Positions 10,601-25,322 of a DNA stretch of 64,000 nt are shown in pieces. The notes under the pieces were generated by a model. It was not told the origin of the DNA. It was given only the letters and a program-made list of their open reading frames with translations, and made no database searches. How positions within the stretch are numbered: position 1 is the first letter of the stretch; the number at the start of each line of letters is the position of its first letter. This DNA is from Apteryx mantelli (lineage: Eukaryota; Chordata; Aves; Apterygiformes; Apterygidae), in NCBI RefSeq assembly GCF_036417845.1, contig NC_089980.1, positions 48,172,501-48,236,500 of the forward strand. The letters are read 5' to 3'. The position numbers and the translations under genes were made by a program.

Positions 10601-13600
10601 TTAAAATTTCACTGCTGATTACCATAATAAAAAAAGTGTAAAAGGGAAAACATATATAAAACAGAAACATTAACATAAAATATAAAACTAAAATTTCTCT
10701 CTAAATGTATGACTGAAAGAATATATGACTCATGATTTTCCACCATGAGGAGTTTCATTTTTCTGTTGGGTCTGAATTTTTTTGTTTAGCTGCTGTCAAC
10801 AGCTGCAGTCACTGTAAGCCTCTGGATTTAGCCTTGCAATGCCACCATCCCAAAGTACATCACAGGGCAGCTTTTCATCCTGAATGTGCTGAAGTGCCCT
10901 TGCAGAAGGTGCAGATTTCCCTTTCTCCAGTGAATTCACCTCAACACCGTGTTTAACTTTCTTCCCTGTTGCCCAGCCACATCATTTTTAACAGAACAGA
11001 ACCTACAACACAGAAAGCTGCAAATAAATTAACCATCCCTCACACTTGCCAGTCTTACACTTGGTGTTCTTTAATGCTTATCATTAGCTGGTAATTAGTG
11101 AGCATGTGAATATGTAATGAGAATAGTGTACAGATAAGACCGAAAGGATTCAAGAATGTCACCTCTAAAGTAGTCCCTCAGTTACCTAAACCACCCTAGC
11201 CTAAATAGCCTTGCTGGCCAAAAGGTTAGATGTGTAAATATTTAAGAGGTCCATTTAGTATCTTGTGATAGTCTCTCTTCTTGAACTGTCCTGGAATACT
11301 TCATTATAATCTTAAATTGTGAAAGAAGGTAGTTTAAGTGGATAGGCTGGCTGTTACAGATCCATCAATAATTTAGACAACCTACTTAACAGGCATTAGT
11401 GCTCCTGTTTCACCATTATCATCAACCAGAGGCTTTTGAACTTCCTTTTATTAATTGCTTCGCAATGACACTGGCCTACTGCTGCAGCAGGGCCTATTAC
11501 ACCTGAGGCAAATATCCAAGGAACACAGCTGCTTTCTCCAGTGACTACATAGAGCTCATAGGAAACCTGAGTCTGAGATAGGTCCATCAACCTGAAACTT
11601 AGATTTGTTTGATGCTAACCCACTTCATTCTGATTTGGTTTGTTTTTGTGTATTTTATTCTGAGCTTCTACCTAGCTGGTGCCCTGCATACAGGCTTACT
11701 CATCTAAAATAATTATCACAGCTGTTGATTTTTGAAAACAATTTCGCTTCTGCACTGATTCTTTCTTCCCACACTGTGAGTTCCAGTCTTTCAAGACAGG
11801 CATTTTAGCTAGTTAGCCTAAAGGCTGAAGGATTATCCACCATAATTATATATTTTTAAGATAAAAAGACATCTTCCTTACCTACCCTTCCTCTCTGTCT
11901 TTACTTGCTAAAGGAAGTCTTGTGTTCATTTTCTCCTACCAGCACTTACCACAGGAATGTGAGATAGAGGAATAAGACATTAAAGAACAGCAGCAAGATG
12001 ATTTTTGCTCTGACAGAGAGTTGTATGCAGCTTTCATTGCTACAGCAAACGTGTCTGAAACAGGAGGAGAAAATTACAAGTGGAATATGCCAGGAAAAAG
12101 ACAAAACAAGATTTTGTTGAGACTTGATTACAAAAAGACAAGACTTTCCTAACTATGTTTTGAAGTTAACCTGTCTTAATCATTTCTGTCATTGGCAGAC
12201 TTTTAGAAAGGGAGCCTCATTAGTACTGAATGACTGGGAGATTGTTGTGATTTACTATGACTTAAGAAATTGTGCAGCAGAATATCTCACAGAGTCCATC
12301 TGTGTTAATACCTCAGGTGCCTGATACCTTAGCAAGGCTGAGAACTCAAGTATGTGCTTTACTCAACTTTGCTGCAGCAAACACTCCTTTGGCCAAGTCA
12401 TTTACCGCGATTAAGACAATTATATCTCAGACAGAGACTGCTAAACTATAAGGAGGAAGGGAACAAAGGAGGAAAACAGGAGCATGGGGTAAAGTCTGCC
12501 TCCAGAGCCTCCTCAGGTTTCTCCATCCTGCAGCACTACCCTTTGCCTCTTGCTGTTGTGCATGCTGACTGCTCTCAGGAGCTCTCTAGCAAATCAGACA
12601 GCTGTCTGCCAGCAGCCACTGCTCCAAACACACTGCCGTGCATTCAGAAAGGACTGCAGGATCCTTTTCTACAAGACTACAAGAGAATGCATATGTTAGT
12701 CACTCCGACTGAAAGCCTGTATTTGATCTATCAAGTTGGCTACTTCATGTTTCTCCTCATTTTTCTCTTCCTCCATCAGACTCCCTCCCCATCTTCCATC
12801 CTATCCTCCCCTACTAGTCTCCACAGTAATACCACACAAACTTGCAGTTTTTTCTTTGGGTTTCAAAAGAAGTGACCATTGCACAAGCATGTGACCAACA
12901 AAGCCTTTTCTCATACATTCCTTTCTTCAAAATATCACCTGCTTTTTGGCTGGCTGAAGAAAGAGAAAACTCTTACAGGCTTTCACCCACACTCATAAAG
13001 GTATATTACACTGAATGACCACGAGGGCACTTCCATCATTTATTCCATTCATTTTTCCAAAACTCAAGATGATGCCAGTAAGACTTACGTCTTACTTACG
13101 TGGGCATTACCCACACATTCCTTCTCTGGGTACTTTTACCTTCTTTTTGGAGATAAAGGAATGCCTCTGGTGACAAAATAACGAACTGTCAAAGGCTGGT
13201 GTTCAACAAACCTCCCAAAGAAAGATTAAAGGCTAAAAGGCAGCCCTATATCAGACCATTTGGTTGTCTTGTGCACACCAGCCTTCTGGCGGCATCAAAT
13301 TCTGCTCTGGAAAGTAGCATTGCAAAGCCCACAGACAGACATCAAAAAAAAAAACAAACACATCTTGCTCTGAGATCATATATGCTACTGTTAGGCATAA
13401 AGTAACTCAGGCAAACCCAGACAACAGCTCCATTTCTAAAGTTATGCAAGTAGTACACTTCCTTATCTCATGTCTAAAAAATCCCTTCTTCCAAAAAAGC
13501 AAACCATATGGCTATCAAGCCGCTTGTCTTGATACCACAAAGAAGTGACTTTCAACCATTCTTACCCAGCTAGGAACTTTTTTACTTTCTCTACATCCAA

Positions 13601-14366
13601 AGCAGGGTGGATGCTCAGGAGTCCTCCTCGCAATTAGGTGGAGGAAACCTTGTCTCCTCAACATGCCTTTATGGTTTCCCCCATTTCTTCCTCAGTCTTA
13701 GCTGTGGTTAAGCAACAAAGCAAGCCACAGCCAGGAGGGGGACTCCAATCTCTATAAGAAAGTTCTGCTGCGGCAGTTCCTTCAATGCTCAGGATGAGAT
13801 CTCACATTACCAACGGAGAGAAAAATAACATCAGTGGAAAAGGGAGATAATATCTACCAATCAGTTCCTTTACATTTCCCTGCCATTCATCAACACACAG
13901 AAAGTGACAAAACATAATTACAATAAAACCTTTTGAAATTTCCTTTTACTCTGAAATACTAAGAACTTACAAATTAAAAATCAAAATGACACTTAATGAT
14001 TGTTTAAAAAAAACTCTTGGAAAATCATTTCAACATACTGAATACATTTTCAGTGATTTCAGCAGGTTCAACTAATGCATACACATTCCAAACAGCATTC
14101 TAACAAGTAACATGGAATCACGGAATCAATTTTAAAAACCAAGATGAGGCCAAAGAACCACAGCTCATTTAAGAGGATCCAGTGAAGTCAAAAGTACTAA
14201 CTGAATGAACAAGAATTGCTTGTGCAAGTTAAGACCACATAAACAGGTCTGCAAATTGCAAGATTTTTCAAATATTTCAAATTGGATATTTGTGCTAATT
14301 CCTTTTTGATTTCATAAAAATGAATGAAAAGCAGCCCAGACATGAGATTTTTTCTGTAACTCTAGC
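7681..14366. other. AT-rich intergenic region downstream of SULT6B1
   Basis: No recognisable coding exon. Open frames of up to about 170 codons (for example 12354-12875 on +) lack family motifs. It probably includes the SULT6B1 3' UTR at its right end, but I found no clean minus-strand AATAAA close to the stop codon. Confidence 0.5.
8210..8228. repeat. (AATA)n microsatellite
   Basis: Several uninterrupted AATA units ending in AAACAAG, in AT-rich intergenic DNA. Confidence 0.85.
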
Positions 14367-17300
14367 TCAGACCTTGCAGTACACATCATATTTTAACATT
14401 GCTCCCAGCTTAGTTCCTCCTAAGCACGCGTTGAATTTGGCATCCATTTCCTGGTTCTGAGCTTCAGTGAAAAGATTTTTCCAGTCCCCAACAACACCTG
14501 GAATATAAAGAAAAGCAAAATATAACCCTTGACTATAAGGACTGAAGAGAATGATTTAAAACAAAAAAAATCCTTTGTCTCCCTTATTACCATATTTCAG
14601 AATAATCCACATTTTTTTTCCAGAAAAGAATCTCTGACCCAAGAATACACTCTGCTGCTTTATGTTTGGTGTCTTCAATAGAATGTGAGCATAGAGAACA
14701 TATGAAGCTGCTGGTCTGCCTTGATAGCTTTGGCACGTGCCTTGCACACATGCAGAAAACTGTAAAAAATGACTGGCCGTGATGAAACCAACCCAGAAAG
14801 TTCAAAGGCATGGCTTTCAACTGCAAGAGCTTAGTGCACTGCAACTAGACACTGTCCTGAGTTGCAGTCTATCCTTGATCCACATTTTGAAGAGTCCACG
14901 GCCCGAGGTTGTCTGGGTCTAGAGCTCCAGCTTGATCCATGGCTAAAAGACATGGCTCAGACTGTGGAGTGTCTGGATTCAAAGTTTTGACTGAGGTTCA
15001 TATGCAATCACAAGGCTATTCTAGTAGTCACAGAAACCAAAAGAAAACTTTTATTCGCTTTAATTGGTGCTACTGTATACCATGACTGAAGGACATGCTA
15101 CCCATAGGATACTTCTGCTGATCACATCATACAGGGCTCTAGTGAATGATATTGACTCTTGTGGTGAAACCAAGTGATAGTGCCCCGAAACACCATCAGT
15201 GTTTCTTAAACAACTTATAATCTTGAAAATTATACAGGAAGACTAATCATTTACTGATCCAAATTCTAATCTGCTCAAAATATGTTTGTTTGTTTGTTTG
15301 CTGTAAACAAATTTACCTTTTCGGAAGAGAATTGGGCCAACAGGACCATGAGTCTCCTGAGCCTTTTCCTTCACCACCTGGAAAGTGGCCCTGTCCGCAA
15401 CAGACTGAATCTGCTCAGCCGTTGAGGGGAATCCAAAGAATTCAGCTATCTGCTTTACACTGGAAGTCAGGTTCTGAAAGCAGTACAGTGAAAGAGAGTA
15501 ACATAAGGTGCTTCCCTTAAAAAAGGGGTAACTCGCTTGGGATATGCATAGCCACCATCTATTAACAATATTTTCATTCACAGTACATTTTCTATATTAC
15601 ACTGGAGCTCAGCTTTGTACAGCCAGACTCAACTTGTTGCTAAAGATACTTGATTTTCCCCTCTTTGAAAAACCTGTACCTTTTGCTGTTAATTTCAGCA
15701 CTTTTCAGGAAATGGACTCAGATGTGTTTTGCCTGTCAGCACACACCACCTGTTTTACCTCTTTCAGGTCTTCATATGTTACAACCATAATATTTTCATC
15801 CTCAATATGTTTGTTCCAGGTGACTGCATGGTCAAAATAGGATCCCCAGATGACTGTAAAGAAAAGAAAATGCATCAATCTGATCTTATTTTATTACTGG
15901 GCATTAATTTCTCTCCACTCAAGGAATTCCATGTGTTGCCTATCAGTTACATCTATGCAAACAGATCAGCCCCACCTTTCAGTGGTAACAACAGAATGAT
16001 GGAGACATCCCTTGGACTTTCGTAGACAGTTTCCACACAGAAATATGAATTTCACTATGTGCTTCCCCTCCATTGCTATATTGTTACTAAAGAGAGCTCT
16101 TAAAAGCCAAAGCCAGACATCAGTCTAAAATTAAATTTTGGGTTGCTTATGAGGTGTTTGGCATCATATGTGGAAACAGTAATGACAACAAAATGGTATG
16201 TCATTACCACTTCAGTTCTGTAGCGTTTCCTCCATCACTAAGTGACAGAATTTTGGCCTAAAGCCATTATCAAGCTGCTGTGTAAGTCCCCATATCCTTG
16301 TTCAGAATAACAAAATGCCCAGAACCAGAGCATCTTTTGGACTTTCTCCCTATTCTGGCATTCAGCTGCCTCCTCTGTCATGAGGTATGGCCATCAGTGA
16401 ACTAATTATGACACAGCTGTTTTCCCATTGGCCCCATTTAGTTGTTTTTAAATATTTTCTTCTGCTGCTTTTTCAGCTACATTCAGTAACTGTAACAATA
16501 CCTTTCCCATTCATGAACTCTGAGAAGAACTCATCCCATGAGCTGTAACTGGGGAAGCTTGGCGCATTCTTGTGGAAATGGAAAAATGAAACAGCTGTAT
16601 CTTTAGGGTTTCGAAACAACACTAGTATCTGGAGTGGGAGAAAGAGGTCAACAATTTTACATCACTTATTTCCCCTGGCAACCAAAATGAGAGCATAACC
16701 AAACATTCTGCAATCAATAACTTACTGGGGTCTTTAAAATACTTTCTTTATTAGGTAAGGCATGCAGAACAAATTTATACATGGTCATTATAAAGGCCTC
16801 ATGTTGTGAAGGAAGAAAGAAGCAACAAGAAAAGCTGTAATATTTGTCACTGAATCCTATCCCATAGCTGCCTAAGACCTGGGAAATTGCAAGGAATCAT
16901 TTGCCAACCCCCTGCTAGGAAAAGCTCTTTATGATTCTCTCAGCTGTTTTAATCATCTCCCATTTTTCAATGCATGGCAGCAACGTACTTGAAAACCTGA
17001 GAGACTGCGATCCTCAGACAAGTGTAAACACTTCTGAAAACACGTTATGCATAACGCAGCAAAAAATACTAACAAATCATGGATAAAATCACCATTCTTT
17101 AAACAATTTCCCTTTGTCTGTTGTATTACCTCCTAAATACTATATATCTGCCATTGTTCAGTGACACAGTGTCAGAGTACGCAAAGTACTACAGTTTTAA
17201 CAGTCTGACTCTTTGCATCAAGATAGTCAATGCCCCAGATATATCACTGCCACATTCATTCCTGATGTGGTTGCATATAAAAAGAGTGGCATAAAAGAGA

Positions 17301-20300
17301 AAAGCATGACACCCCATTCATTTTGACCACAGCAACAGCCTCCAGATCTGTTCTTGTTTATGTCAGCTACAGCACTCCTAATGCTGCTGTAAATGCTAGT
17401 GGGTGCTAAGCCAGCCCAAGGATCATGAGACTCACATTGCCTCCAAATTGCTTTCCCTCCATGCCACCTGCATGGGTACAAGAAAAGGATGTGGCCCCAA
17501 AATTACTCTTGCATGCTGGTGCTGTCAGAGAGATGAGGCACCCACCTTGGCTTTGTTCTCGAAAATAGACTTGGGGAGGCGATCATAATTCAGATGTGTT
17601 GCCAAAATCCTTGGAGATGGAATCTGCTTTATCCTCTTTAGAAACAAACAGAACAATGAGTGAGAACAGGTTTATTTACATGGGTGCAGCAATGATCTGT
17701 GAGAGTTGCCTAAGTGAAGCAACCTCTAATCAAAAGGCATTAGTCATCCAAGATTATCTTTCTTTCCCCTCTCTCAGGAGAAATAGCTCTACTTGCTGCA
17801 TGACTTGGTTTTAATAACTGGTGTGCGAGGGTGCAGGAGAGAGAAAACAACAGACTGTAAGCGATTCAATAGTTTCTTTTCACTAACCTGGTATTTATCT
17901 GGGTCTCCACATTCAATAAATGGTAGTTCTGCGCTTACATATTTACTCTGGGTAGTTGTAAATATCAAATCATTTAAAATCTGGATAAGCCAGTTCACAC
18001 CTACACCAGGAAACCCAGAGAACAAAATAAAACATATCAGAGGTTTATATAAGATCTCAGAGCCTTCTCATTACAAGGCTTAATTCAGCATAATAGACAT
18101 TTGTCAAATTACAAATATTACTAAAGCTCTCAAATGATTATAAACATAATAATGGTTTCAATCAACAACATTTTCAACAGCTTAACTGTGACCTTCTTGG
18201 CTCATTTATGATTGGTATGAGGAAAGCCCAGGGGGTAAAACTGACTCAATGATGTACTTAACATTCTTTTAATAACAAGAGTGACAGATAATAAAGGCAG
18301 CAGTGAAAGCCAGTAAAGTCACTGGGAGGGAGAGTCTGGATAGGAGAGGGAGGGAATTATCAAGGAACATAACTCATTCTGTTGAGGAAAAGTGTCTGCC
18401 TCCCTCTCACTGCATTGCATCAAGGATGAAATGGAGTCACCTATTCAGTGTCACTGCCAGTGCCTGTCCCCAGTTGGGCTTGTTGCTATCTCCATAAAGC
18501 GCATGCCAGGACAAACGCTACAAGAAACATTACCCACCAAACAGTTGCATCCTTCCCAGCACCTCACCCTTCAGAAGGGATCTTGCAGGGAATTCCCCTC
18601 AGTCCCATCCCACCATGCTTCTGGGTGCATGCCAGGCCTGCACATCTCCGTCACTAGCTCCATGACCTCCTGATGTTGCTTCAGGGTGCCTGCTTTTCTG
18701 AGTTTTCCAGGAATTACATTTGCTCCACTAATGTCCCGCTGATTGCTCCAGGACAGAGCAATCTCTAGAACAGTGTGTGATCACCTAGGCCCAGAGCACC
18801 CTCCCTGCATCCTTGTAGAGAGAGGCTTGGAAGGGTTCCCAGCAGGCCCATGGAAATGGAGCGGTGAAGCTGTCTCAGCCTCCTGCACACTGCGAATCCC
18901 CCATGAATGCAGCTGCCAGAGGTGCTAACAAGGAACGCACAACACAGACAGCTTCAACCTCGTGCTTTCAGTGGAAAATTATTCTCAAAAAGGATGTTTT
19001 CCACTCTTTGCTATATAAAGTGCTTTGAGACATTTGGATGGAAGCAGCTGAGATATGTAATATTTATATAATAATGTGTATACAATGTGCACACATCATA
19101 AAATGTCTTATAATACTTATAAATATCATATATTTCTATAAATTTCCCTTTACACAGAGACCAGACCCAAAACCATTATTGACTGTAAATCCATGTCCTC
19201 ATCTGCCCAGTATTAACTGCCTGTGAACAAACGCAAATACAATTTTAAAGGAAAGCTATATTTGATAAGTCTAAAATTCCTAATCTCTATATTCCCTGTT
19301 AGCTTCTCAATCACATGGCTTATCCCTGAGAAGTACTGCACTGTGCAGCTCCACTGCCCTTCACCCACACCTCACAGTTTTCTGTGTCAGTCAAGAGTTT
19401 TCTTCTCCACTGTGCGCACCTGTGTTGGGGGAAACAATTTATATCATGAGACTCTACTGTAACTCAAGCTTAATCCTTAATAAATAACAGGAACTAGAAA
19501 AATATTAAAGCTTTGGGAGATGAAGCTTTTGAAGGGCCTCAATGTGAGTCCTTCATTGGACATGTTCATGAATGTTTAAAACTGACAAGTGCCTGGGAAG
19601 CTTGAGGCCTGCATGAGAAATATCTGAGAAGCCAGCAGAGGAAGCCAGATATCAGGCTCCATTGGTTCATGAAGGAAAGGGACCTGCAGAGAGATTTTTG
19701 TACTGCCTGGTGACAATATGGCTTACTGGGTCTGAGTGTTGCACCAAGGAGTAACAGCTAGCCCAGCAATCTCCTCTTTTAAACTGCAGTATCTAATCTT
19801 CCCTTTTCAATCTTCATCCTCCCCACTTGCCTTTTTTTTCTCCACTTTGCAAGCTATAGGATATTAGGACAAGAAATCTATTTAGCATTGTGTAAGGGTA
19901 TAACAGCAAACACTCAAACAGGAGAAAATTCCAAAAGAGCAAGATTTATCTACAAATGGTAACTACACTGTACTGCACAGATGTAGCATTTTCTCTCGCT
20001 CCTGCTTCCGCACCTCTTCTGTACAACCTCCTGCATATGTTTTTCCACTGGTGTCCTCTGGGTAACAGGGTGCTGCACTCCCTGGCAACCACAGGGAGCT
20101 AAACAACTGGCAATGGACTTTTTACCCTTGTTAAAACTGCTGAATTACCATAAACTGCCTAGTGTTAAAAGTGGGAGATCTATTTTTTAAGCTACTGATG
20201 CCTCTCCCTGAGCAGGAAAAGTCAGGACCATGACACCATTTCTGAGTTCTTCCAAACTCCATGAGAAATCAAAGCCAGAGCCTAGCTATAGCAATGGCCC

Positions 20301-21679
20301 ATCCTCATAGGGCCCAGCAAAAACCCTGGATCCAAGACCACTGGAATTATGGGCTCCTTACAATAAAGATGCACATTTCACATTGTGGGTCAGCTCCCTC
20401 CTTTTGTATTTGTCCCTTGGTTCAGTGTTCTGTCTCACAGCTGCTTTATACTCACCCTAACACTACAGGCATGCTTCTTAAGAAATTATACTAAGTCCTA
20501 ATAAGACTATATTTTTTTTATGGATCACAACCCAGCAATCAGTAGGACTTCTATGTGCTCTGTACCTTGCTGAATTAGACCTTGACTAAAGACTCTCTGA
20601 TTAGACCCTAACAGGACTGCATCAGTTAGTACATTAGTGCAAGGTGCTCTGTAGGCAAGAAATCCTTCCTTGCACCCACGTTCTCTCTGGTGACCCTAAG
20701 CTGGTACTGCTTGGTTCTCAAAGCAGGAATATATACTTGGAATAGATTTCCTGCTATAACAGAACCCATTACTTCACTGTAAGCGACGTCACACAAGACT
20801 TCTATTAAACTGATCAAAATAAACTAGCTGGTTGTTTGGGTATTTTTATCCCCACTGCTCCTACTGCACCTCTCCTTTCTGCAGACCTCCAACTAAAAGA
20901 TTTAAAGTTTTACAGCATGTTGCATTCAAAATCATTTTGCAGTTACTAAATGAGCCACATTAGGCAAAACAGAAAACAACCTTGAAACTGAATAATGCCT
21001 ATAAACAGCTTATAATTTTGCAAGTAAAGATGCTGTGTCCTGTCACTTTCCACTCATTAAGAGTTTAATGCGTAACTTTATTGCTCTTGCACACTGATTA
21101 CTAACACGCTTTCCAGAATGCAGTTTATCACACTGGCAGAGTTGTCTTGTCCCATTGATATAGAAAAACTATATACTTTTTTCTCACATATCTTCTTCAG
21201 CCAAAAATAGTTCTGCATGCTAAAACATTTTCTCCTTTCAAAAACATAGACCATACTAAAAAAAAAAATGCAACAGACTGCATAATTAAGATAAAGCTGG
21301 ATAAAACCCTGCTGCCTTTGGTTGTATTAGATATGCCCAATATCCCCATATAACGTAGAAATACAATCAGTTGGTTATTTTTCCTCTTATTGTGTCAGCT
21401 AATTAGTTACACTACAGCAAGTAATTAGTTAGACTACAGCAAGTAATTTGTAATGTATTCACCGCATTTGGGGTAAGACACCAGGACCAGATCATCTCTT
21501 CTGGCTTCTAAGTTCTCCAGGGCTTGGAACGTTTCTGCACTGCACACTGTGACGGGATAAGGAGTCCCCTGGTAGGAGAACAGCAGGTCCTTCAGGGTAA
21601 ACCCTTCAGACTTTGCCAATGCTTTATTTATTTCCTCAACAAAGTCTTTCCTCTCAGCCATGTTTACCACCTTTGGCAT
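14367..21679 (-). CDS. SULT6B1: Cytosolic sulfotransferase 6B1
   Basis: This cytosolic enzyme transfers sulfate from PAPS to a hydroxyl acceptor; the physiological substrate of SULT6B1 is not well fixed. Coding exons on the minus strand: 21463-21679, 17888-18000, 17546-17635, 16502-16628, 15759-15853, 15317-15473, 14367-14497. They total 930 bases, 309 codons plus stop, all with GT-AG junctions that keep frame. Motifs: the PAPS 5'-phosphosulfate loop YPKCGVNW (69-76), the catalytic-type His in THLNYD (124), the 3'-phosphate motif FRNPKD (145-150), and the C-terminal RKGVVGDWKN (265-274). The first Met is at 21679; a second in-frame Met at 21661 (MAERKDF) gives 303 residues and matches my recollection of the mammalian start better. 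The nearest relatives, SULT1 and SULT2, usually have YPKSG in the first motif. The gene is divergent from CEBPZOS. Confidence 0.93.
21400..21449. repeat. 22-bp tandem duplication near the SULT6B1 exon 1 donor
   Basis: TAATTAGTTA(C/G)ACTACAGCAAG occurs at 21400-21421 and 21422-21443 with one mismatch, followed by a partial third unit (TAATTT). On the gene strand it lies at the start of intron 1, within about 20 bases of the donor at 21462. Confidence 0.85.
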
Positions 21680-21710
21680 GTGAAACTGCTGGTCTAATGC
21701 AACAAGTGCC

Positions 21711-21745
21711 TATAAATAGGCATTTTAAAGGGGTGGAGTATAAAT
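21711..21745 (-). promoter_or_regulatory. TATA-like AT elements upstream of SULT6B1
   Basis: Read on the minus strand, TATTTATAGG-like sequence (21711-21720), TTTAAAA (about 21723-21729) and TTTATA (about 21739-21745) lie 30-80 bases upstream of the two possible start codons. This is a non-CpG, TATA-type setting, unlike the other promoters in the window. The first element also reads TATAAATAGG on the plus strand, so its direction is ambiguous. If it is used leftward, the very short leader would favour the Met at 21661. Confidence 0.35.
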
Positions 21746-22439
21746 CCTTGGCATTACTCCTGCTTTTTCCCCCTCCACATAAAAACCCTTGCAACCTGAT
21801 GCATTTTTTTCTCTCCTCCCTCCCCACCTTTCTGGAAATGGAAAATGGGCTGATCCTGCCTGTTCTTAATCTAGAGGAGGGATTGCTTTAGTAAAAAACC
21901 CCATGGAGAGCAAGAAATAATAGCAAGTTCAGGCTGCAGGGAAAACAGAAATAACAGCAAAATATTAAATCTAATCTTACATAACATTAATAGGAAAAAG
22001 AATCCTCTCATAAAGAAAGAAAAGTCCCTAAGAAAAAAAAGCCCGAGTGGTTTTATTTTGGTAATAAACTCAATCCCATAATATGGGTTAAAAGAAACAG
22101 TGAATAACAGAGAGCAACAAAATCAAAACCATAAAACAGAAAGACCAATACTCAGAGGGAAGTGATGCTACCATCTTAGCTTCTAAATACCCACTATGGG
22201 AGCTAGTGTGCGTTAATGTCCTTTTTCATGTTAAAAAAATAATTAAAAAGCTGAGATCTTGCACTGCACAGCTTTTTTAATGACCTCAAGGCAGGACTTG
22301 GATCCCATTTTAATGGACTAGATCTTACGCATCTAATTGCATTTTCCTCTAGCAGGAAACACAACATGGGCAGCTGCCTCATAAGAGCAGAGGAGCTCTT
22401 ATGTTAATTTGAGCAGCAGGAGAGCTGCACCTAAGCACA
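21746..22439. other. Spacer between SULT6B1 and the CEBPZOS promoter
   Basis: AT-rich DNA with no recognisable exon or repeat; probably shared upstream sequence of the two divergent genes. Confidence 0.45.
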
Positions 22440-23225
22440 GGCCTGCTTGCACGCCCAACACCAGGCACCTGCTGAAGAACTCGCCAAGGCAGAGGTAGCC
22501 CTAGCGCGGCCTCGCCTGCTGCACACACAGTGTGAAGTTGCACTGGAACAGCAGAAAATATGGGGGGGCCCCCTTTCGGCAGCAGAGAAAGTGGGAGACA
22601 AGGAGGCTGCTGTGCTCACAAGGATGCAATTTATCCCTTTTTTTCCCCCACAGCTGCCACCAGCCAAAGGACGCTGAGCTGTGACAGGGAAACAGCCGAG
22701 AAACATTACTTGTAACACCATCACGTTAAAGTATTATACAGCTGCTTGCTGTTGCTGCTCCCGCCTGCAAGAACAGCAGTTACGCGTGGGGACGCGTGTC
22801 ACCCGCGGGGCCTCGGGGAGAAGAGCTCTCGCCGAGACGCGCACCAGCGCCCAGGGCTACACAGCGGCCGCGCCGAGGCCAACGGGGAAACAGGGGAGGC
22901 GCCGGCTACTCTCGGCGACCTTCCACAACCCCGGGCCAGAGGCTACAACACCCACGCCGTCCTGGGGGGGCTGCCCCGCTCGCCACGACGCTGTGGCGGC
23001 AGCAGCAGGAAGACCACCCCGCGCCGGCCGCAAGAGTCGTCCGTTATGGAGCCGTGCAACCGCGGAAGAGAAGGAGAGGGTGCGCATGCGCGTGCCGCCT
23101 GCGCAGGAGAGGCGCGCGCCCCGGGCGGCACGACCGCACTGCGCGTGCGCGGCCGTCAGTGCTGGTAACGGCAGAGCTGAGGCCCTGCGCGGTGGCAGGG
23201 GCGGCGGGGCTGCTCGCAGGCGGCC
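22440..23225 (+). promoter_or_regulatory. CpG-island promoter of CEBPZOS
   Basis: GC content and CpG density rise from about 22440 and are very high from 22790 to the CEBPZOS start codon and into its first exon. There is no TATA box. A palindromic NRF1-type site (TGCGCATGCGCG) is at 23081-23092, with related GCGC-rich sites at 23100-23107 and 23140-23152. The long open frames in this stretch, on both strands, are explained by GC-richness. Confidence 0.75.
23081..23092. promoter_or_regulatory. NRF1-type palindromic site
   Basis: TGCGCATGCGCG matches the NRF1 consensus YGCGCAYGCGCR. A second near match, TGCGCGTGCGCG, is at 23140-23151, and a half site, TGCGCAGG, at 23100. NRF1 is a known driver of nuclear genes for mitochondrial proteins, which suits CEBPZOS. 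Binding is inferred. Confidence 0.6.
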
Positions 23226-25268
<2,043 letters not shown>

Positions 25269-25322
25269 AGTAAGAAAGACAGGGCACAATTATTGTAAAA
25301 ATGTCCACTTTAAAAATGTCAT

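Noticed and set aside
12354-12875. 173-codon open frame on plus
   Set aside because: Low-complexity Ser/Pro/Leu content, no recognisable domain, no splice context, in AT-rich intergenic DNA.
14108-14135. GGAATCACGGAATCA resembling a reversed CR1 tail
   Set aside because: The adjoining sequence does not continue into the conserved CR1 3' region, so the match is too short to call.
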